A stretch of DNA of 64,000 bases, from positions 62,001 through 126,000 of the forward strand of contig NZ_VNFK01000001.1 in assembly GCF_007786235.1 (NCBI RefSeq), written 5' to 3'. A program made the translations under genes and the position numbers. The notes below the pieces were generated by a model. That model made no database searches and was not told where the DNA came from. It was given only the letters and a program-made list of their open reading frames with translations. Shown in pieces: positions 17,886 through 28,458 of this stretch. Each line of letters starts with the position of its first letter. Position 1 is the first letter of the stretch. The DNA comes from Paenarthrobacter nitroguajacolicus. Its GTDB lineage: Bacteria > Actinomycetota > Actinomycetes > Actinomycetales > Micrococcaceae.

Positions 17886-18499
17886 TGCCTACTTACCTGA
17901 CTCCAGCCCTGGCGTGGCGCCGTCTCCGCGAGGGCAACGAACGTTTTGTTTCCGGCGAATCCCTGCACCCCAACCAGGATGCTTCGCGACGATCCTCCCT
18001 CATTGAGAACCAGAATCCGTTTGCCGTGATCTTCGGCTGCTCGGATTCGCGGCTTGCTGCAGAAATCATCTTCGACCTCGGCCTCGGCGACGCCTTCGTG
18101 GTCCGTACCGCGGGCCAGGTCATCGATGACGCCGTTCTCGGCTCCCTCGAATACAGCATCAGCGAACTCCGCGTTCCGCTGATCGTCATTCTGGGCCACG
18201 ACAGCTGCGGTGCCGTGAAGGCCACCAAGGCAGCAGTGGAAACGGGTGAAATGCCTCCGGGCTTCATCCGCGACCTCGTCGAGCGCATTACACCGTCCGT
18301 CCTGACGGCCAGGCGCAATAACCAGGACGATGTCAACGACATGGTGGTGGAGCACGTGAAGCAAACCGCTGCCCGCCTGGCTGACAGCTCACGTGTGATT
18401 TCCGACGCGATCGACGACGGCCGCGTTGCTGTGATCGGCCTGTCCTACAAGCTCGATGAGGGCCGCGCGGCCCTCGTTTCCGGGATCGGCAAGCTCTAG
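17885..18499 (+). CDS. Beta-class carbonic anhydrase
   Basis: A 204-residue cytosolic zinc enzyme that interconverts CO2 and bicarbonate, supplying carboxylases such as PurK. Zinc ligands are Cys52 in CSDSR (with the Asp54-Arg56 dyad), His105 and Cys108 in GHDSCGAV. These define the beta class. GTG start with a TAAAGT box seven bases upstream. A hairpin follows before fumC. The call is secure; the physiological partner is not shown by context. Confidence 0.93.
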   Translation: MPTYLTPALAWRRLREGNERFVSGESLHPNQDASRRSSLIENQNPFAVIFGCSDSRLAAEIIFDLGLGDAFVVRTAGQVIDDAVLGSLEYSISELRVPLIVILGHDSCGAVKATKAAVETGEMPPGFIRDLVERITPSVLTARRNNQDDVNDMVVEHVKQTAARLADSSRVISDAIDDGRVAVIGLSYKLDEGRAALVSGIGKL

Positions 18500-18507
18500 G
18501 AGGTCGC

Positions 18508-18556
18508 GCTCCGGCCCCTGAGCCGGAGCACGTAGCACTCCCCTTCGGGTTTTCTG
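18508..18556 (+). terminator. Terminator-like hairpins after carbonic anhydrase
   Basis: GCTCCGGC (18508-18515) pairs with GCCGGAGC (18522-18529). A second short CCC-TTC-GGG hairpin just downstream runs into TTTTC. Confidence 0.55.
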
Positions 18557-18574
18557 TGAGGCGACCAATCGCCC

Positions 18575-18587
18575 TAAGCTAGCCCCA
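18575..18587 (+). promoter_or_regulatory. Leaderless-type -10 box for fumC
   Basis: TAAGCT (18575-18580) is followed by six bases and the ATG of fumC, with no ribosome site. Confidence 0.5.
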
Positions 18588-20014
18588 TGACTTCCACCAC
18601 TGAGTTCCGTATTGAACATGACACGATGGGCGAAGTTCGCGTCCCCGTGAACGCCCTGTACCGCGCCCAGACGCAGCGTGCTGTGGAGAACTTCCCGATC
18701 TCCGGCAAGACGCTTGAGCGCACCCACATTGAGGCCCTGGCCCGCGTGAAGAAGGCTGCTGCACTGGCGAACGCCGAACTGGGGGTGCTCGATGGCGAGC
18801 TCGCCGAGGCTATCGCCGCCGCTGCCGATGAGGTTGCCACCGGAAAGTACGACGGCGACTTCCCGATTGACGTCTTCCAGACCGGCTCGGGTACGTCCTC
18901 CAACATGAACACCAACGAGGTCATCGCCGAGCTCGCCTCGCGCGCCCTCGCGGCTGCCGGGAGCGACAAGGTTGTCCACCCGAACGACCACGTCAACGCC
19001 TCACAGTCCTCCAACGACGTCTTCCCGACGTCCGTGCACGTTGCGGCTACCTCCGCCCTGATCAACGACCTGATCCCGGCCCTTGAGTACCTGGCAGCTT
19101 CCCTGGACCGCAAGGCCGTGGAGTTCAAGGACGTCGTCAAGTCCGGCCGCACGCACCTCATGGATGCCACCCCGGTCATGCTTGGCCAGGAGTTCGGTGG
19201 TTACGCAGCACAGGTCCGTTACGGCATCGAACGCATCAACGCCGCCCTCCCCCGCGTTGCCGAAGTTCCCCTGGGCGGCACCGCCGTCGGCACCGGCATC
19301 AACACCCCTGCCGGCTTCCCGGAGCGCGTCATCGAACTGCTCGCAGCGGACACCGGCCTGCCACTGACCGAGGCTCGCGACCACTTCGAGGCACAGGCTA
19401 ACCGCGACGGCCTGATCGAAGGCTCCAGCCAGCTCCGCAACATTGCGATCTCCTTCATGAAGATCAACAACGACCTCCGCTGGATGGGCTCCGGCCCCAA
19501 CACGGGTCTCGGCGAGATCGCCATCCCCGACCTTCAGCCGGGCTCCTCGATCATGCCGGGTAAGGTCAACCCGGTCATCTGTGAAGCGTCCATCATGGTC
19601 TGCGCCCAGGTCATCGGCAACGACACCGCCATTGCCTGGTCCGGCACCAACGGTGCGTTCGAACTCAACGTCGGCATCCCCGTTATGGCCGCCAACCTTC
19701 TCGAATCCATCCGCTTGCTGGCCAACACCAGCCGCGTCATGGCCGACAAGATGATTGACGGCATCACCGCCAACGTGGAGCGCGCCCGCTTCCTGGCCGA
19801 GGCTTCCCCGTCCATCGTGACGCCCCTGAACAAGTTCATCGGTTACGAGAATGCCGCCAAGATCGCCAAGATCGCTGTCAAGGAAGGCCTGACCATCCGC
19901 CAGGCCACCGAGAAGCTCGGCTTCGTCGGTGAGGGCGAAGGCAAGGTCACCGAGGCCGAACTCGACAAGGCCCTGGACGTCACCACCATGACGTCCCCGG
20001 CCCACAAGGCCTAA
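18587..20014 (+). CDS. fumC: Fumarate hydratase, class II
   Basis: This TCA-cycle enzyme hydrates fumarate to malate. At 475 residues it has normal class II length. [30 protein letters not shown] and the superfamily signature [11 protein letters not shown] (near residue 322) are all present. TAAGCT lies six bases before the ATG, so a leaderless message is likely. A very strong hairpin follows the stop. The closely related aspartate ammonia-lyase is less likely given the actinobacterial fumC-type N-terminus [14 protein letters not shown]. Confidence 0.95.
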   Translation: MTSTTEFRIEHDTMGEVRVPVNALYRAQTQRAVENFPISGKTLERTHIEALARVKKAAALANAELGVLDGELAEAIAAAADEVATGKYDGDFPIDVFQTGSGTSSNMNTNEVIAELASRALAAAGSDKVVHPNDHVNASQSSNDVFPTSVHVAATSALINDLIPALEYLAASLDRKAVEFKDVVKSGRTHLMDATPVMLGQEFGGYAAQVRYGIERINAALPRVAEVPLGGTAVGTGINTPAGFPERVIELLAADTGLPLTEARDHFEAQANRDGLIEGSSQLRNIAISFMKINNDLRWMGSGPNTGLGEIAIPDLQPGSSIMPGKVNPVICEASIMVCAQVIGNDTAIAWSGTNGAFELNVGIPVMAANLLESIRLLANTSRVMADKMIDGITANVERARFLAEASPSIVTPLNKFIGYENAAKIAKIAVKEGLTIRQATEKLGFVGEGEGKVTEAELDKALDVTTMTSPAHKA

Positions 20015-20024
20015 TACTCAAAGC

Positions 20025-20085
20025 ACGACGACGGCCGGTACCTTCCCGCGGAAGGTACCGGCCGTCGTCGTACCCGGGAGTTTTT
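20025..20085 (+). terminator. Strong rho-independent terminator after fumC
   Basis: A perfect 22-bp inverted repeat (20025-20046 with 20050-20071, loop CGC) is followed by a TTTTT run at 20081-20085. It also insulates the TetR operator region. Confidence 0.85.
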
Positions 20086-20187
20086 GTACAGCAGGTGCCC
20101 TCAAGAAACCTCCTTAGCGGCATCAGGTGTACAAAACCTCCGAGCCAGATTTTGCACCCTACGGCTAAAAGTGCAAAACTTTACTTT

Positions 20188-20205
<18 letters not shown>
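20082..20205 (+). promoter_or_regulatory. Operator region of the TetR/MFS operon with two inverted half-site pairs
   Basis: Outer pair: TTTTGTACA (20082-20090) and TGTACAAAA (20128-20136). Inner pair: TTTTGCAC (20150-20157) and GTGCAAAA (20171-20178). A fifth half-site GTGCAAAT lies at 20198-20205, inside the start of the TetR gene. The shared half-site form TTTTG(T/C)AC suggests one repressor, presumably the adjacent TetR protein acting on its own promoter. Confidence 0.55.
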
Positions 20206-22544
<2,339 letters not shown>

Positions 22545-23021
22545 CTAGTCTTCCAACTGGTACGCCACGGGGCCTTCGGGCTCCGTGGCGAGCCTGATTG
22601 CCTCAAGGTTGCCGGCGCTCATGTCCGGGAGGTCGTCCAATGCGAACCATCCCACGTCGAGTGATTCGTCGTCATTGACCCGGGCTTCACCCGACACATA
22701 GCGGCAACGGAAGGTGATGTCCAGGAAGTCGCAGACGTCGCCATTGGGGAAGGTCACAGGCCCAACAACTCCGACGCCGATGATGCGCTCTGTCTCGGCC
22801 ACCACCGCGGTTTCTTCGAAGATTTCCCGCACCAGCCCAGGCGCAGGATGCTCCCCGGGCTCCAGCATTCCGGTGATGAGCGCCCAATGGCCGTTGTCGG
22901 CACGTTGGCCCAGCAGCACCCTGCCGTCATCATCGAAGACCACTCCCCGCACGGCAGGCAGCCACAGCGGCTCATTGCCAATCTTTTCCCGCAGTTTGAG
23001 CACAAAATCCGGTGCACCCAT
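22545..23021 (-). CDS. NUDIX hydrolase
   Basis: A 158-residue pyrophosphohydrolase. The Nudix box reads G-M-L-E-P-G-E, then seven residues, then REIFEETAVV (about residues 51-73), with all catalytic Glu residues present. RGVVFDDDGRVLLGQRADNGHW precedes it and helps pick the substrate. Such proteins hydrolyse oxidised or surplus nucleoside diphosphate derivatives; which one is not predictable here. It is convergent with the exporter gene with no spacer. Confidence 0.9.
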   Translation of the reverse strand: MGAPDFVLKLREKIGNEPLWLPAVRGVVFDDDGRVLLGQRADNGHWALITGMLEPGEHPAPGLVREIFEETAVVAETERIIGVGVVGPVTFPNGDVCDFLDITFRCRYVSGEARVNDDESLDVGWFALDDLPDMSAGNLEAIRLATEPEGPVAYQLED

Positions 23022-23086
23022 GGTTCAGCGTTCCTCACAAGAATGATCGATCCTGCCGCGCTTGCAGCCTTGCTGACAGGCTAGCC

Positions 23087-23632
23087 TCAAGCGGGCAGCA
23101 GCACCATTGCGGCGGCAGCTCCGGCCAGCATGAACGGCCCAAAGGGAATGGCCGAGCTCAGAGTGCCACGGCGCGACACCAGGATGACCAAGCTCCACAG
23201 GCCGCCCAGGATGAAAGCAGCGAATGTCCCTGCGAACACATGGCTCCACCCCAAGTAGCCCAGGTACAGGCCCAACACACCAGCGAGTTTGACGTCGCCG
23301 AAGCCCATGCCGGGCGGGTGGATGACTCGCAACAGGAAGTAGAACAGCCAAAGGACAGCGCCTCCGGCGATTGGTCCAAGACCCGGCACCCCGAACAACA
23401 CGCCGCCGGCGTCCGGTCCCGCGTCAGCTAAGAACGCCACTACGGCCGCAGCCACCAGGAGCACCCCGGCCACTGCGTACGACGGGAACACAATGCGGTT
23501 CGGCAACAGGTGGCTCCGGACGTCGATCACCGTGAGCCGGACAGCCATCACCACGAAGTAGAGGGCCGCGGCCACCACGAGCCAGAAGCCCAGTGGGCTG
23601 GCATCCCAGAGTTCGGAGAGTCGTCGGATCAC
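23087..23632 (-). CDS. Prepilin peptidase (A24 family), peptidase domain only
   Basis: A 181-residue polytopic membrane protein with about six helices. Both catalytic aspartates are present: Asp37 in VIDVRSHLLPN and Asp113 in GMGFGDVKL. It would cleave the leader of type IV pilins or Flp/Tad-like pseudopilins. The N-terminal methyltransferase domain of PilD is absent, as in CpaA/TadV-like enzymes. No pilin or assembly gene is in the window. TAGCAT lies six bases upstream of the GTG start, so the message may be leaderless. Confidence 0.88.
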   Translation of the reverse strand: MIRRLSELWDASPLGFWLVVAAALYFVVMAVRLTVIDVRSHLLPNRIVFPSYAVAGVLLVAAAVVAFLADAGPDAGGVLFGVPGLGPIAGGAVLWLFYFLLRVIHPPGMGFGDVKLAGVLGLYLGYLGWSHVFAGTFAAFILGGLWSLVILVSRRGTLSSAIPFGPFMLAGAAAAMVLLPA

Positions 23633-23681
23633 CCTCGGATGCTATCCCGGTTTCGCTGAGAGCCCTGCTTGAACGCCTAGG

Positions 23682-23694
23682 TAAACTGTGGATA
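23682..23694 (+). promoter_or_regulatory. Leaderless-type -10 box deciding the start of the 253-residue unknown gene
   Basis: TAAACT (23682-23687) is followed by six bases and the ATG at 23694. The upstream in-frame GTG at 23688 touches the -10 box and would lie before the transcript start. Confidence 0.5.
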
Positions 23695-24455
23695 TGGGGC
23701 GCTACAGTGCAGCTGGATCAGGTTTCGACATGTCCTCCACATTCAGGAACCTTTGCCGTTCTTCACCGTGGAAATGGACAAGCCTCCGCTTCGAGTACCT
23801 GGAGCGGCCCGGGACCGGCGCCACCATGGTCCGTGCCTGGCTGCGGCGCCCGGGCGCGCTTCGCCTGGAGACACCGGATGGCCAGTTACTGCATAGCACC
23901 ACCGGTATCAACGACTCCCGGGACGATCTGTACGTGTCCGCCACACGCCGTTCGTGGTTGCTTCCCGCCCATCTGGTCACCCCCGTTTATGACGACGCCG
24001 GATTGGTCCGCCGGCGACCGGAGGCCGCCTACGGTGAGCCCTCCTTTGGTAACGGCCGGCTCGCCGCCGCACTCGATCCCGTGGAGCTGGCGGGCAACGC
24101 ACCCGTTCCCCTCGAATTCCCGGATACCAACCGGGTCTTCCTGGAGGAGCCGCGGGAGGTGGACCACGAGGGCCGGCCGGCCCTGGAAACCGTGGTGACC
24201 CCCAGCAGGACCTATGAACCCTCCGATCCGGCCGAGCCTTTGGCCCACCCCGGCAGGACTTTGATACGGATCGACGCCGGCACCGGGGTGTGCGTTGCCA
24301 GCCAGAGCCTCGACGGGGACACCTCCGGCAAGGGCCACTGGTTGAAGATCCTTGCGGTCGACGAGTACATGCTGGACGACCTTTTCCTGGCAGAGTCCAT
24401 GAACCTCACGGACGTCCGGCGGCACATCTCCTGGGACATAGGGCCCGCTGCCTGA
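23694..24455 (+). CDS. Conserved hypothetical protein, weakly LolA/RseB-like
   Basis: I do not recognise this 253-residue protein with confidence. It has no signal peptide and no membrane segment. The segment FEYLERPGTGATMVRAWLRRPGALRLETPDGQLL (residues about 33-66, read in pieces) looks like the strand-turn pattern of LolA/RseB folds, where an R-P-G turn precedes strands. The C-terminal half has IDAGTGVCVASQSLDGD and ILAVDEYMLDDLFL, plausibly a second beta domain. Divergent from the prepilin peptidase (61 bp) and followed at 31 bp by a GNAT gene. Possibly a lipid- or ligand-binding cytosolic protein; that is a guess. Confidence 0.6.
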   Translation: MGRYSAAGSGFDMSSTFRNLCRSSPWKWTSLRFEYLERPGTGATMVRAWLRRPGALRLETPDGQLLHSTTGINDSRDDLYVSATRRSWLLPAHLVTPVYDDAGLVRRRPEAAYGEPSFGNGRLAAALDPVELAGNAPVPLEFPDTNRVFLEEPREVDHEGRPALETVVTPSRTYEPSDPAEPLAHPGRTLIRIDAGTGVCVASQSLDGDTSGKGHWLKILAVDEYMLDDLFLAESMNLTDVRRHISWDIGPAA

Positions 24456-24474
24456 GCAACGGCCACATTCGGGC

Positions 24475-24487
24475 TAAGCTACGGCGA
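24475..24487 (+). promoter_or_regulatory. Leaderless-type -10 box for the GNAT gene
   Basis: TAAGCT (24475-24480), six bases, then the ATG at 24487. Confidence 0.45.
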
Positions 24488-25152
24488 TGACATCGCTGGC
24501 AGAAATATGGCCCCCGTTCGGACTAACCCTCACCACCCCGAGGCTGACCATCCGTCCTGTTTTCGACGAAGACATCCCCTCCGCCGTGGCTGCCGCCCGC
24601 TCCGGCATCCACGAACCCGGCAAGAGCCCCTTCAGCATGCCGTGGGCCGAACTGCCGGATGATGAACTCGCACCCAACATGGCCCAGTGGTACTGGCGTT
24701 GCCGTGCCAATTTCACGCCGGACTCCTGGACGCTCCTCTTGGCCGTTTGGCACCACGAAGAATTCCTCGGCGTCCAGGACATCGGTGCCAAGAACTTCGC
24801 GACGCTCAAAACAGTAGGCACGGGTTCCTGGCTCAAGCGGTCCGCGCAAGGCCAGGGCTTCGGCAAAGAGATGCGTGCCGCCGTCGTCAGCTACGCCTTC
24901 GACTACCTTGGCGCCGAAGTGGCCGAATCCGACGCCGCCGTCTGGAACCGGAAGTCGCTGGGCGTCTCCGCCAGCCTGGGCTACGAACTCAATGGCATCT
25001 TCCGCGACGGCTGGGGCGACACGGTCCAGGAAGTCCAAAGAGTCCGCCTCACCCCCACCACCTTCAAACGCCCCGACTGGACCCTTAAGGTCCAAGGCCA
25101 CGAAGCCTTTTACTCATATCTCGGAAGCGAACAACTTCCGGCGGGTGACTGA
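24487..25152 (+). CDS. GNAT family N-acetyltransferase (RimJ/RimL type)
   Basis: A 221-residue acetyl-CoA-dependent transferase. LTTPRLTIRPVFDEDIPSAV opens the domain as in RimJ/RimL proteins. The acetyl-CoA loop is seen at GTGSWLKRSAQGQGFGKEM (the Q-G-Q-G-F-G-K motif, residues about 117-136), followed by AESDAAVWNRKSLGVSASLGY, the usual N-x-x-S motif. The substrate may be a protein N-terminus or small molecule. The stop lies three bases before the long hairpin element at 25155. Confidence 0.85.
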   Translation: MTSLAEIWPPFGLTLTTPRLTIRPVFDEDIPSAVAAARSGIHEPGKSPFSMPWAELPDDELAPNMAQWYWRCRANFTPDSWTLLLAVWHHEEFLGVQDIGAKNFATLKTVGTGSWLKRSAQGQGFGKEMRAAVVSYAFDYLGAEVAESDAAVWNRKSLGVSASLGYELNGIFRDGWGDTVQEVQRVRLTPTTFKRPDWTLKVQGHEAFYSYLGSEQLPAGD

Positions 25153-25154
25153 AA

Positions 25155-25231
25155 GGCGAAGGCCAGGCATCCGGCAGCGTGCGTCAAAAGCGAGGAACGA
25201 GCTAGCACGCAGAGGATGTCTGGCCTTCGCC
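25155..25231. repeat. Long hairpin, copy A of a conserved-loop element
   Basis: An 18-bp outer stem (25155-25172 with 25214-25231, one G:U) is interrupted by an asymmetric internal loop GGCA (25173-25176) against AGA (25211-25213). Then comes a 6-bp inner stem GCGTGC/GCACGC (25177-25182, 25205-25210). The 22-nt loop starts GTCAAAAG and contains GCGAGGAACGAGCTA. It lies between the convergent GNAT and phoH genes. Loop and internal loop match the element at 15831-15914 although the stems differ. Confidence 0.75.
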
Positions 25232-25256
25232 GCAGGTGGGCAACGCGTCGATGGGG

Positions 25257-26651
25257 TTAGATTTCAGCCCCTTCGAGCAACTCAGTAACCAGAGCAGCAA
25301 TCGGCGACCGCTCGGACCGGGTCAGCGTGATGTGCCCGAACAGCGGGTGTCCCTTGAGCGTCTCCACCACCGCCGCCACGCCGTCGTGCCGCCCCACCCG
25401 GAGGTTGTCCCGCTGGGCGACATCGTGGGTGAGGACGATCTTGGAGTTCTGCCCGATGCGGCTCATGACGGTGAGGAGGACGTTCTTCTCGAGCGACTGG
25501 GCCTCGTCCACAATGACGAATGCATCGTGCAACGAACGCCCGCGGATGTGCGTCAATGGCAGGACTTCCAGCATGCCCCGGTCCATGACCTCTTCCACAA
25601 CCTCTTGGCTCACCAGTGCGCCGAGGGTGTCGAACACTGCCTGCGCCCAAGGGTTCATTTTTTCGGATTCGGATCCGGGAAGGTAGCCGAGCTCCTGGCC
25701 GCCCACGGCGTACAGGGGTCGGAACACAAGTACCTTGCGGTGTTCCCGGCGTTCCAAGACGGCTTCCAAGCCCGCACAGAGGGCAAGCGCGGACTTTCCC
25801 GTGCCCGCCCGACCACCGATGGAGACGATGCCCACGGAAGGGTCCATGAGCATGTCGATGGCGAGCCGCTGTTCAGCCGAGCGGCCATGAAGTCCGAACA
25901 CGTCACGGTCGCCTTTGACCAGGCGGACTTGCTTGTCGGCGCCAACCCGGCCCAGGGCGGAGCCTCGGTTGGACAGGAGGACCAGCCCGGTGTTGACGGG
26001 CAGTTCGGCGGCTGCCGGGATGAAGACCGGTTCGTGGCCGTAGAGGCTGGTGATCTCGTCGTCGTTGGCTTCCACTTCGGCCATTCCGGTCCAGCCGGAG
26101 TCTTTGACGAGTTCGTTGCGGTACTCGTCGGCCTGGAGGCCCATGGCGGAGGCTTTGACGCGCATAGGCAGGTCCTTGGAGACCACGGTGACGTTGTGGC
26201 CTTCGTTGGCCAGGTTCTTGGCGACTGCCAGGATGCGGCTGTCGTTGTCGCCGCCACGGAATCCTGCGGGAAGCACATCCGGGGAGATGTGGTTCATTTC
26301 CACACGAAGGAGCCCGCCATCTTTTCCGATGGGGATGGCGTGGTCCAATCCGCCGTGTTCGATCCGCAGATCGTCGAGGAGTCGCAGTGCCTTCCGGGCG
26401 AAGTAGCCCAGTTCGGGATCGTGGCGTTTTCCTTCCAATTCACTGATGACCACGATGGGGACGATGACTTCGTGCTCGGCGAAGCGCAGCAGCGCGTGGG
26501 GATCGGATAGCAGGACGGATGTATCGATCACATAGCTGCGGCCTGTGGCGGACGTTGCTGTCCGCGCTTTTTGTGAGACCCGCTTGGTGCGAGAGGTAGC
26601 TGCACTTTCCCCGTCGGAAACCATAGCGGGCAGTTGCTCAGAAATAGCCAC
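25257..26651 (-). CDS. PhoH family ATPase with N-terminal PIN domain (PhoH2 type)
   Basis: A 464-residue protein joining a PIN ribonuclease domain (about 39-185: [39 protein letters not shown] supplying the acidic site) to a PhoH ATPase (about 265-460: [13 protein letters not shown]alker A and AFVIVDEAQ Walker B). Mycobacterial PhoH2 is known to unwind and cut RNA. Start is GTG at 26651 with GGAG five bases upstream. The 237-bp leader upstream contains several stable stems. It follows uppS in the same direction. Confidence 0.92.
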   Translation of the reverse strand: MAISEQLPAMVSDGESAATSRTKRVSQKARTATSATGRSYVIDTSVLLSDPHALLRFAEHEVIVPIVVISELEGKRHDPELGYFARKALRLLDDLRIEHGGLDHAIPIGKDGGLLRVEMNHISPDVLPAGFRGGDNDSRILAVAKNLANEGHNVTVVSKDLPMRVKASAMGLQADEYRNELVKDSGWTGMAEVEANDDEITSLYGHEPVFIPAAAELPVNTGLVLLSNRGSALGRVGADKQVRLVKGDRDVFGLHGRSAEQRLAIDMLMDPSVGIVSIGGRAGTGKSALALCAGLEAVLERREHRKVLVFRPLYAVGGQELGYLPGSESEKMNPWAQAVFDTLGALVSQEVVEEVMDRGMLEVLPLTHIRGRSLHDAFVIVDEAQSLEKNVLLTVMSRIGQNSKIVLTHDVAQRDNLRVGRHDGVAAVVETLKGHPLFGHITLTRSERSPIAALVTELLEGAEI

Positions 26652-26888
26652 ATCGACTCCAGCCCCGGGCGGTCGCCCGGCCTAATGGTGAAGCGGCTCG
26701 GCCGGAAGGCCGGGCGTGGCCTCCCATGTAACTGGTGCGATGTTCCGCTCCATATACTGGCCTCCCCGATCAGCGGGCGGTTTTGCCTGCTGATGGGATT
26801 AACGTAATCCCCGACACATTCATTTCCGCAATCCGTCGTCGGCAAGTCGCATGTCGGGCTCGTTAATTTTCGGTGAACCGCGCCGAAG
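26652..26888 (-). promoter_or_regulatory. Structured leader region of phoH
   Basis: Several stems overlap. One is 26769-26778 with 26785-26794 (ATCAGCGGGC against GCCTGCTGAT). A second is GGGATTA-ACG-TAATCCC (26795-26811). A third, long-range stem uses ATTAACG (26798-26804) plus CCCGACA (26810-26816) with TGTCGGG (26852-26858) plus CGTTAAT (26861-26867), and cannot form together with the second. Further small stems lie at 26665-26680 and 26699-26712. It could contain the uppS terminator, a phoH leader switch, or both. Confidence 0.45.
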
Positions 26889-27650
26889 CTAGGATCCGTA
26901 GCGGCGCTGGCGCCCGGCATAATCCCTGAGCGCCCGGAGGAAATCGACCTTGCGGAAGGCAGGCCAGAGGGCTTCACAGAAGTAGAACTCGCTGTAGGCG
27001 CTCTGCCACATCAGGAAGCCTGAGAGCCGCTGCTCGCCTGAGGTGCGGATGACGAGGTCCGGATCCGGCTGGCCGCGGGTGTAGAGGAACCGGGAGATGT
27101 CGTCCACCGAAAGTTCATCTGCGACGTCGGACATGTTTCGTCCCTTGGCGACGGCATCGTGGAGGAGTTCCCGCACGGCGTCAACGATTTCACGGCGGCC
27201 GCCATAGCCCACCGCAACGTTGACGTGGATTTTTTCGTGGACAGGGGTACGTGCGGTCAGTTTGTTGAGTCGCTCGGCCAGGTAGTCCGGGAGGAGTTCA
27301 GGGGCACCCATGGCATGGACTGACACGTCCGCGTCTTCGTCCAGACGGTCCATGGTGTTGGCGATGATGCCCATCAGCAAGTCCAGCTCTTCTCCGGAGC
27401 GGTTCATGTTGTCCGTGGAGAGCATGTAGAGCGTCACTACTTTGACACCGAGCTCCTGGCACCAGCCCAGGAACTCGTGAATCTTGTCCGCGCCGGCCTG
27501 GTGACCCTGGCTGGTGGGCGCGTTGAACTGCCGTGCCCAGCGACGGTTGCCGTCCACCATGACGCCGATGTGCCGCGGGATCTGGTCCTGCTTGAGGGAG
27601 CGCAGGAGTTTTCGCTCATAAAAGCCATAGAGGAAACCGGGCAGCTCCAC
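26889..27650 (-). CDS. uppS: Isoprenyl (polyprenyl diphosphate) transferase, cis type
   Basis: This enzyme extends allylic diphosphates with isopentenyl diphosphate in cis configuration, supplying the lipid carrier for cell-wall and glycan synthesis. HIGVMVDGNRRWARQ holds the catalytic aspartate, LYMLSTDNMNRS binds substrate, and DLVIRTSGEQRLSGFLMWQSAYSEF closes the active site (given in pieces; each is family-diagnostic). GTG at 27650 (253 residues, V-E-L-P-G-F-L-Y-G-F) is preferred, with AGGTGA seven bases upstream. An ATG at 27695 with GGAAGG nine bases upstream would add 15 unusual residues. Product chain length is unknown. Confidence 0.92.
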   Translation of the reverse strand: MELPGFLYGFYERKLLRSLKQDQIPRHIGVMVDGNRRWARQFNAPTSQGHQAGADKIHEFLGWCQELGVKVVTLYMLSTDNMNRSGEELDLLMGIIANTMDRLDEDADVSVHAMGAPELLPDYLAERLNKLTARTPVHEKIHVNVAVGYGGRREIVDAVRELLHDAVAKGRNMSDVADELSVDDISRFLYTRGQPDPDLVIRTSGEQRLSGFLMWQSAYSEFYFCEALWPAFRKVDFLRALRDYAGRQRRYGS

Positions 27651-27758
27651 CGGACTCTCACCTGACTTCCTTACTTGTACGACGACGACGCACATCCAAG
27701 GCTACCTTCCCGAGCTGCCGAGCCGGTGCAGTCGCCGGTCAAAATCCATTCACCCGTT

Positions 27759-27803
27759 GTTACTCGACGGTAACTTACCGGAACGTAAGTTATTCTTGAA
27801 CCA
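27759..27803 (+). promoter_or_regulatory. trhA promoter with overlapping inverted repeats
   Basis: TATTCT (27791-27796) lies six bases before the ATG of trhA. Just upstream, TAACTTAC (27771-27778) and GTAAGTTA (27785-27792) form a perfect 8-bp inverted repeat touching the -10. A second one, GTTAC-TCGACG-GTAAC (27759-27774), overlaps it. The arrangement is typical of a repressor operator between divergent genes. Confidence 0.55.
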
Positions 27804-28444
27804 TGGCTGAGCTCCTCGAAACCAAGCCCCTCTGGCGGGGATGGATCCACGCCGTCGCAGCGCCTTTCGCACTCGCGGCGGGAATCGTCCTGGTGACTGT
27901 TGCCCCCACCACCGACCGCAGAATCACCTCCGCCATCTACGCACTGACGGGCGTGTTGTTGTTCGGCGTGAGCGCCGTCTACCACCGCGGCAACTGGTCG
28001 CCGAAGGTCCGAATGGTCCTCAAGCGGCTGGACCACACCAACATCATGCTGGTGATCGCCGGAAGCTATACGCCCTTGGCGTGGTCACTGTTGGAACGCT
28101 CCGAGTCTGTCACCCTGCTGTGGCTTGTTTGGTCCGGGGCGATCGTCGGCGTCCTGTTCCGGATCCTATGGACCCACGCTCCGCGCTGGCTGTATGTTCC
28201 TGTCTACATCGCCCTGGGTTGCGGGGCATTGTTCTACCTGCCGCAGTTCTTCGCCGCCAACGCACCCGCAGCGATCCTCATTTGTGTCGGGGGCGCCCTG
28301 TACATCACCGGCGCCGTGTTCTATGCCATCAAGAAGCCAAACTTCAGCGTGCAGCACTTCGGCTTCCACGAGCTCTTTCACGCTTTCACGGTGCTGGCCT
28401 TCGCGGCGCACTTCGTGGCGATCATGATGGCGGTGCTGAGCTAG
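27803..28444 (+). CDS. trhA: PAQR/hemolysin III family membrane protein
   Basis: A 213-residue protein with seven membrane helices. The PAQR metal-site residues are visible: S-A-V-Y-H-R near residue 60, LKRLDHTNIMLVIAGSYTP near residue 75, and HFGFHELFHAFTV near residue 190. The first bacterial members were called hemolysin III; they are now thought to tune membrane energetics or lipid state (TrhA). The ATG is six bases after TATTCT. It is divergent from uppS and convergent with the YyaL-like gene 14 bp away. Confidence 0.87.
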   Translation: MAELLETKPLWRGWIHAVAAPFALAAGIVLVTVAPTTDRRITSAIYALTGVLLFGVSAVYHRGNWSPKVRMVLKRLDHTNIMLVIAGSYTPLAWSLLERSESVTLLWLVWSGAIVGVLFRILWTHAPRWLYVPVYIALGCGALFYLPQFFAANAPAAILICVGGALYITGAVFYAIKKPNFSVQHFGFHELFHAFTVLAFAAHFVAIMMAVLS

Positions 28445-28458
28445 CCCCGGAGGACGGC

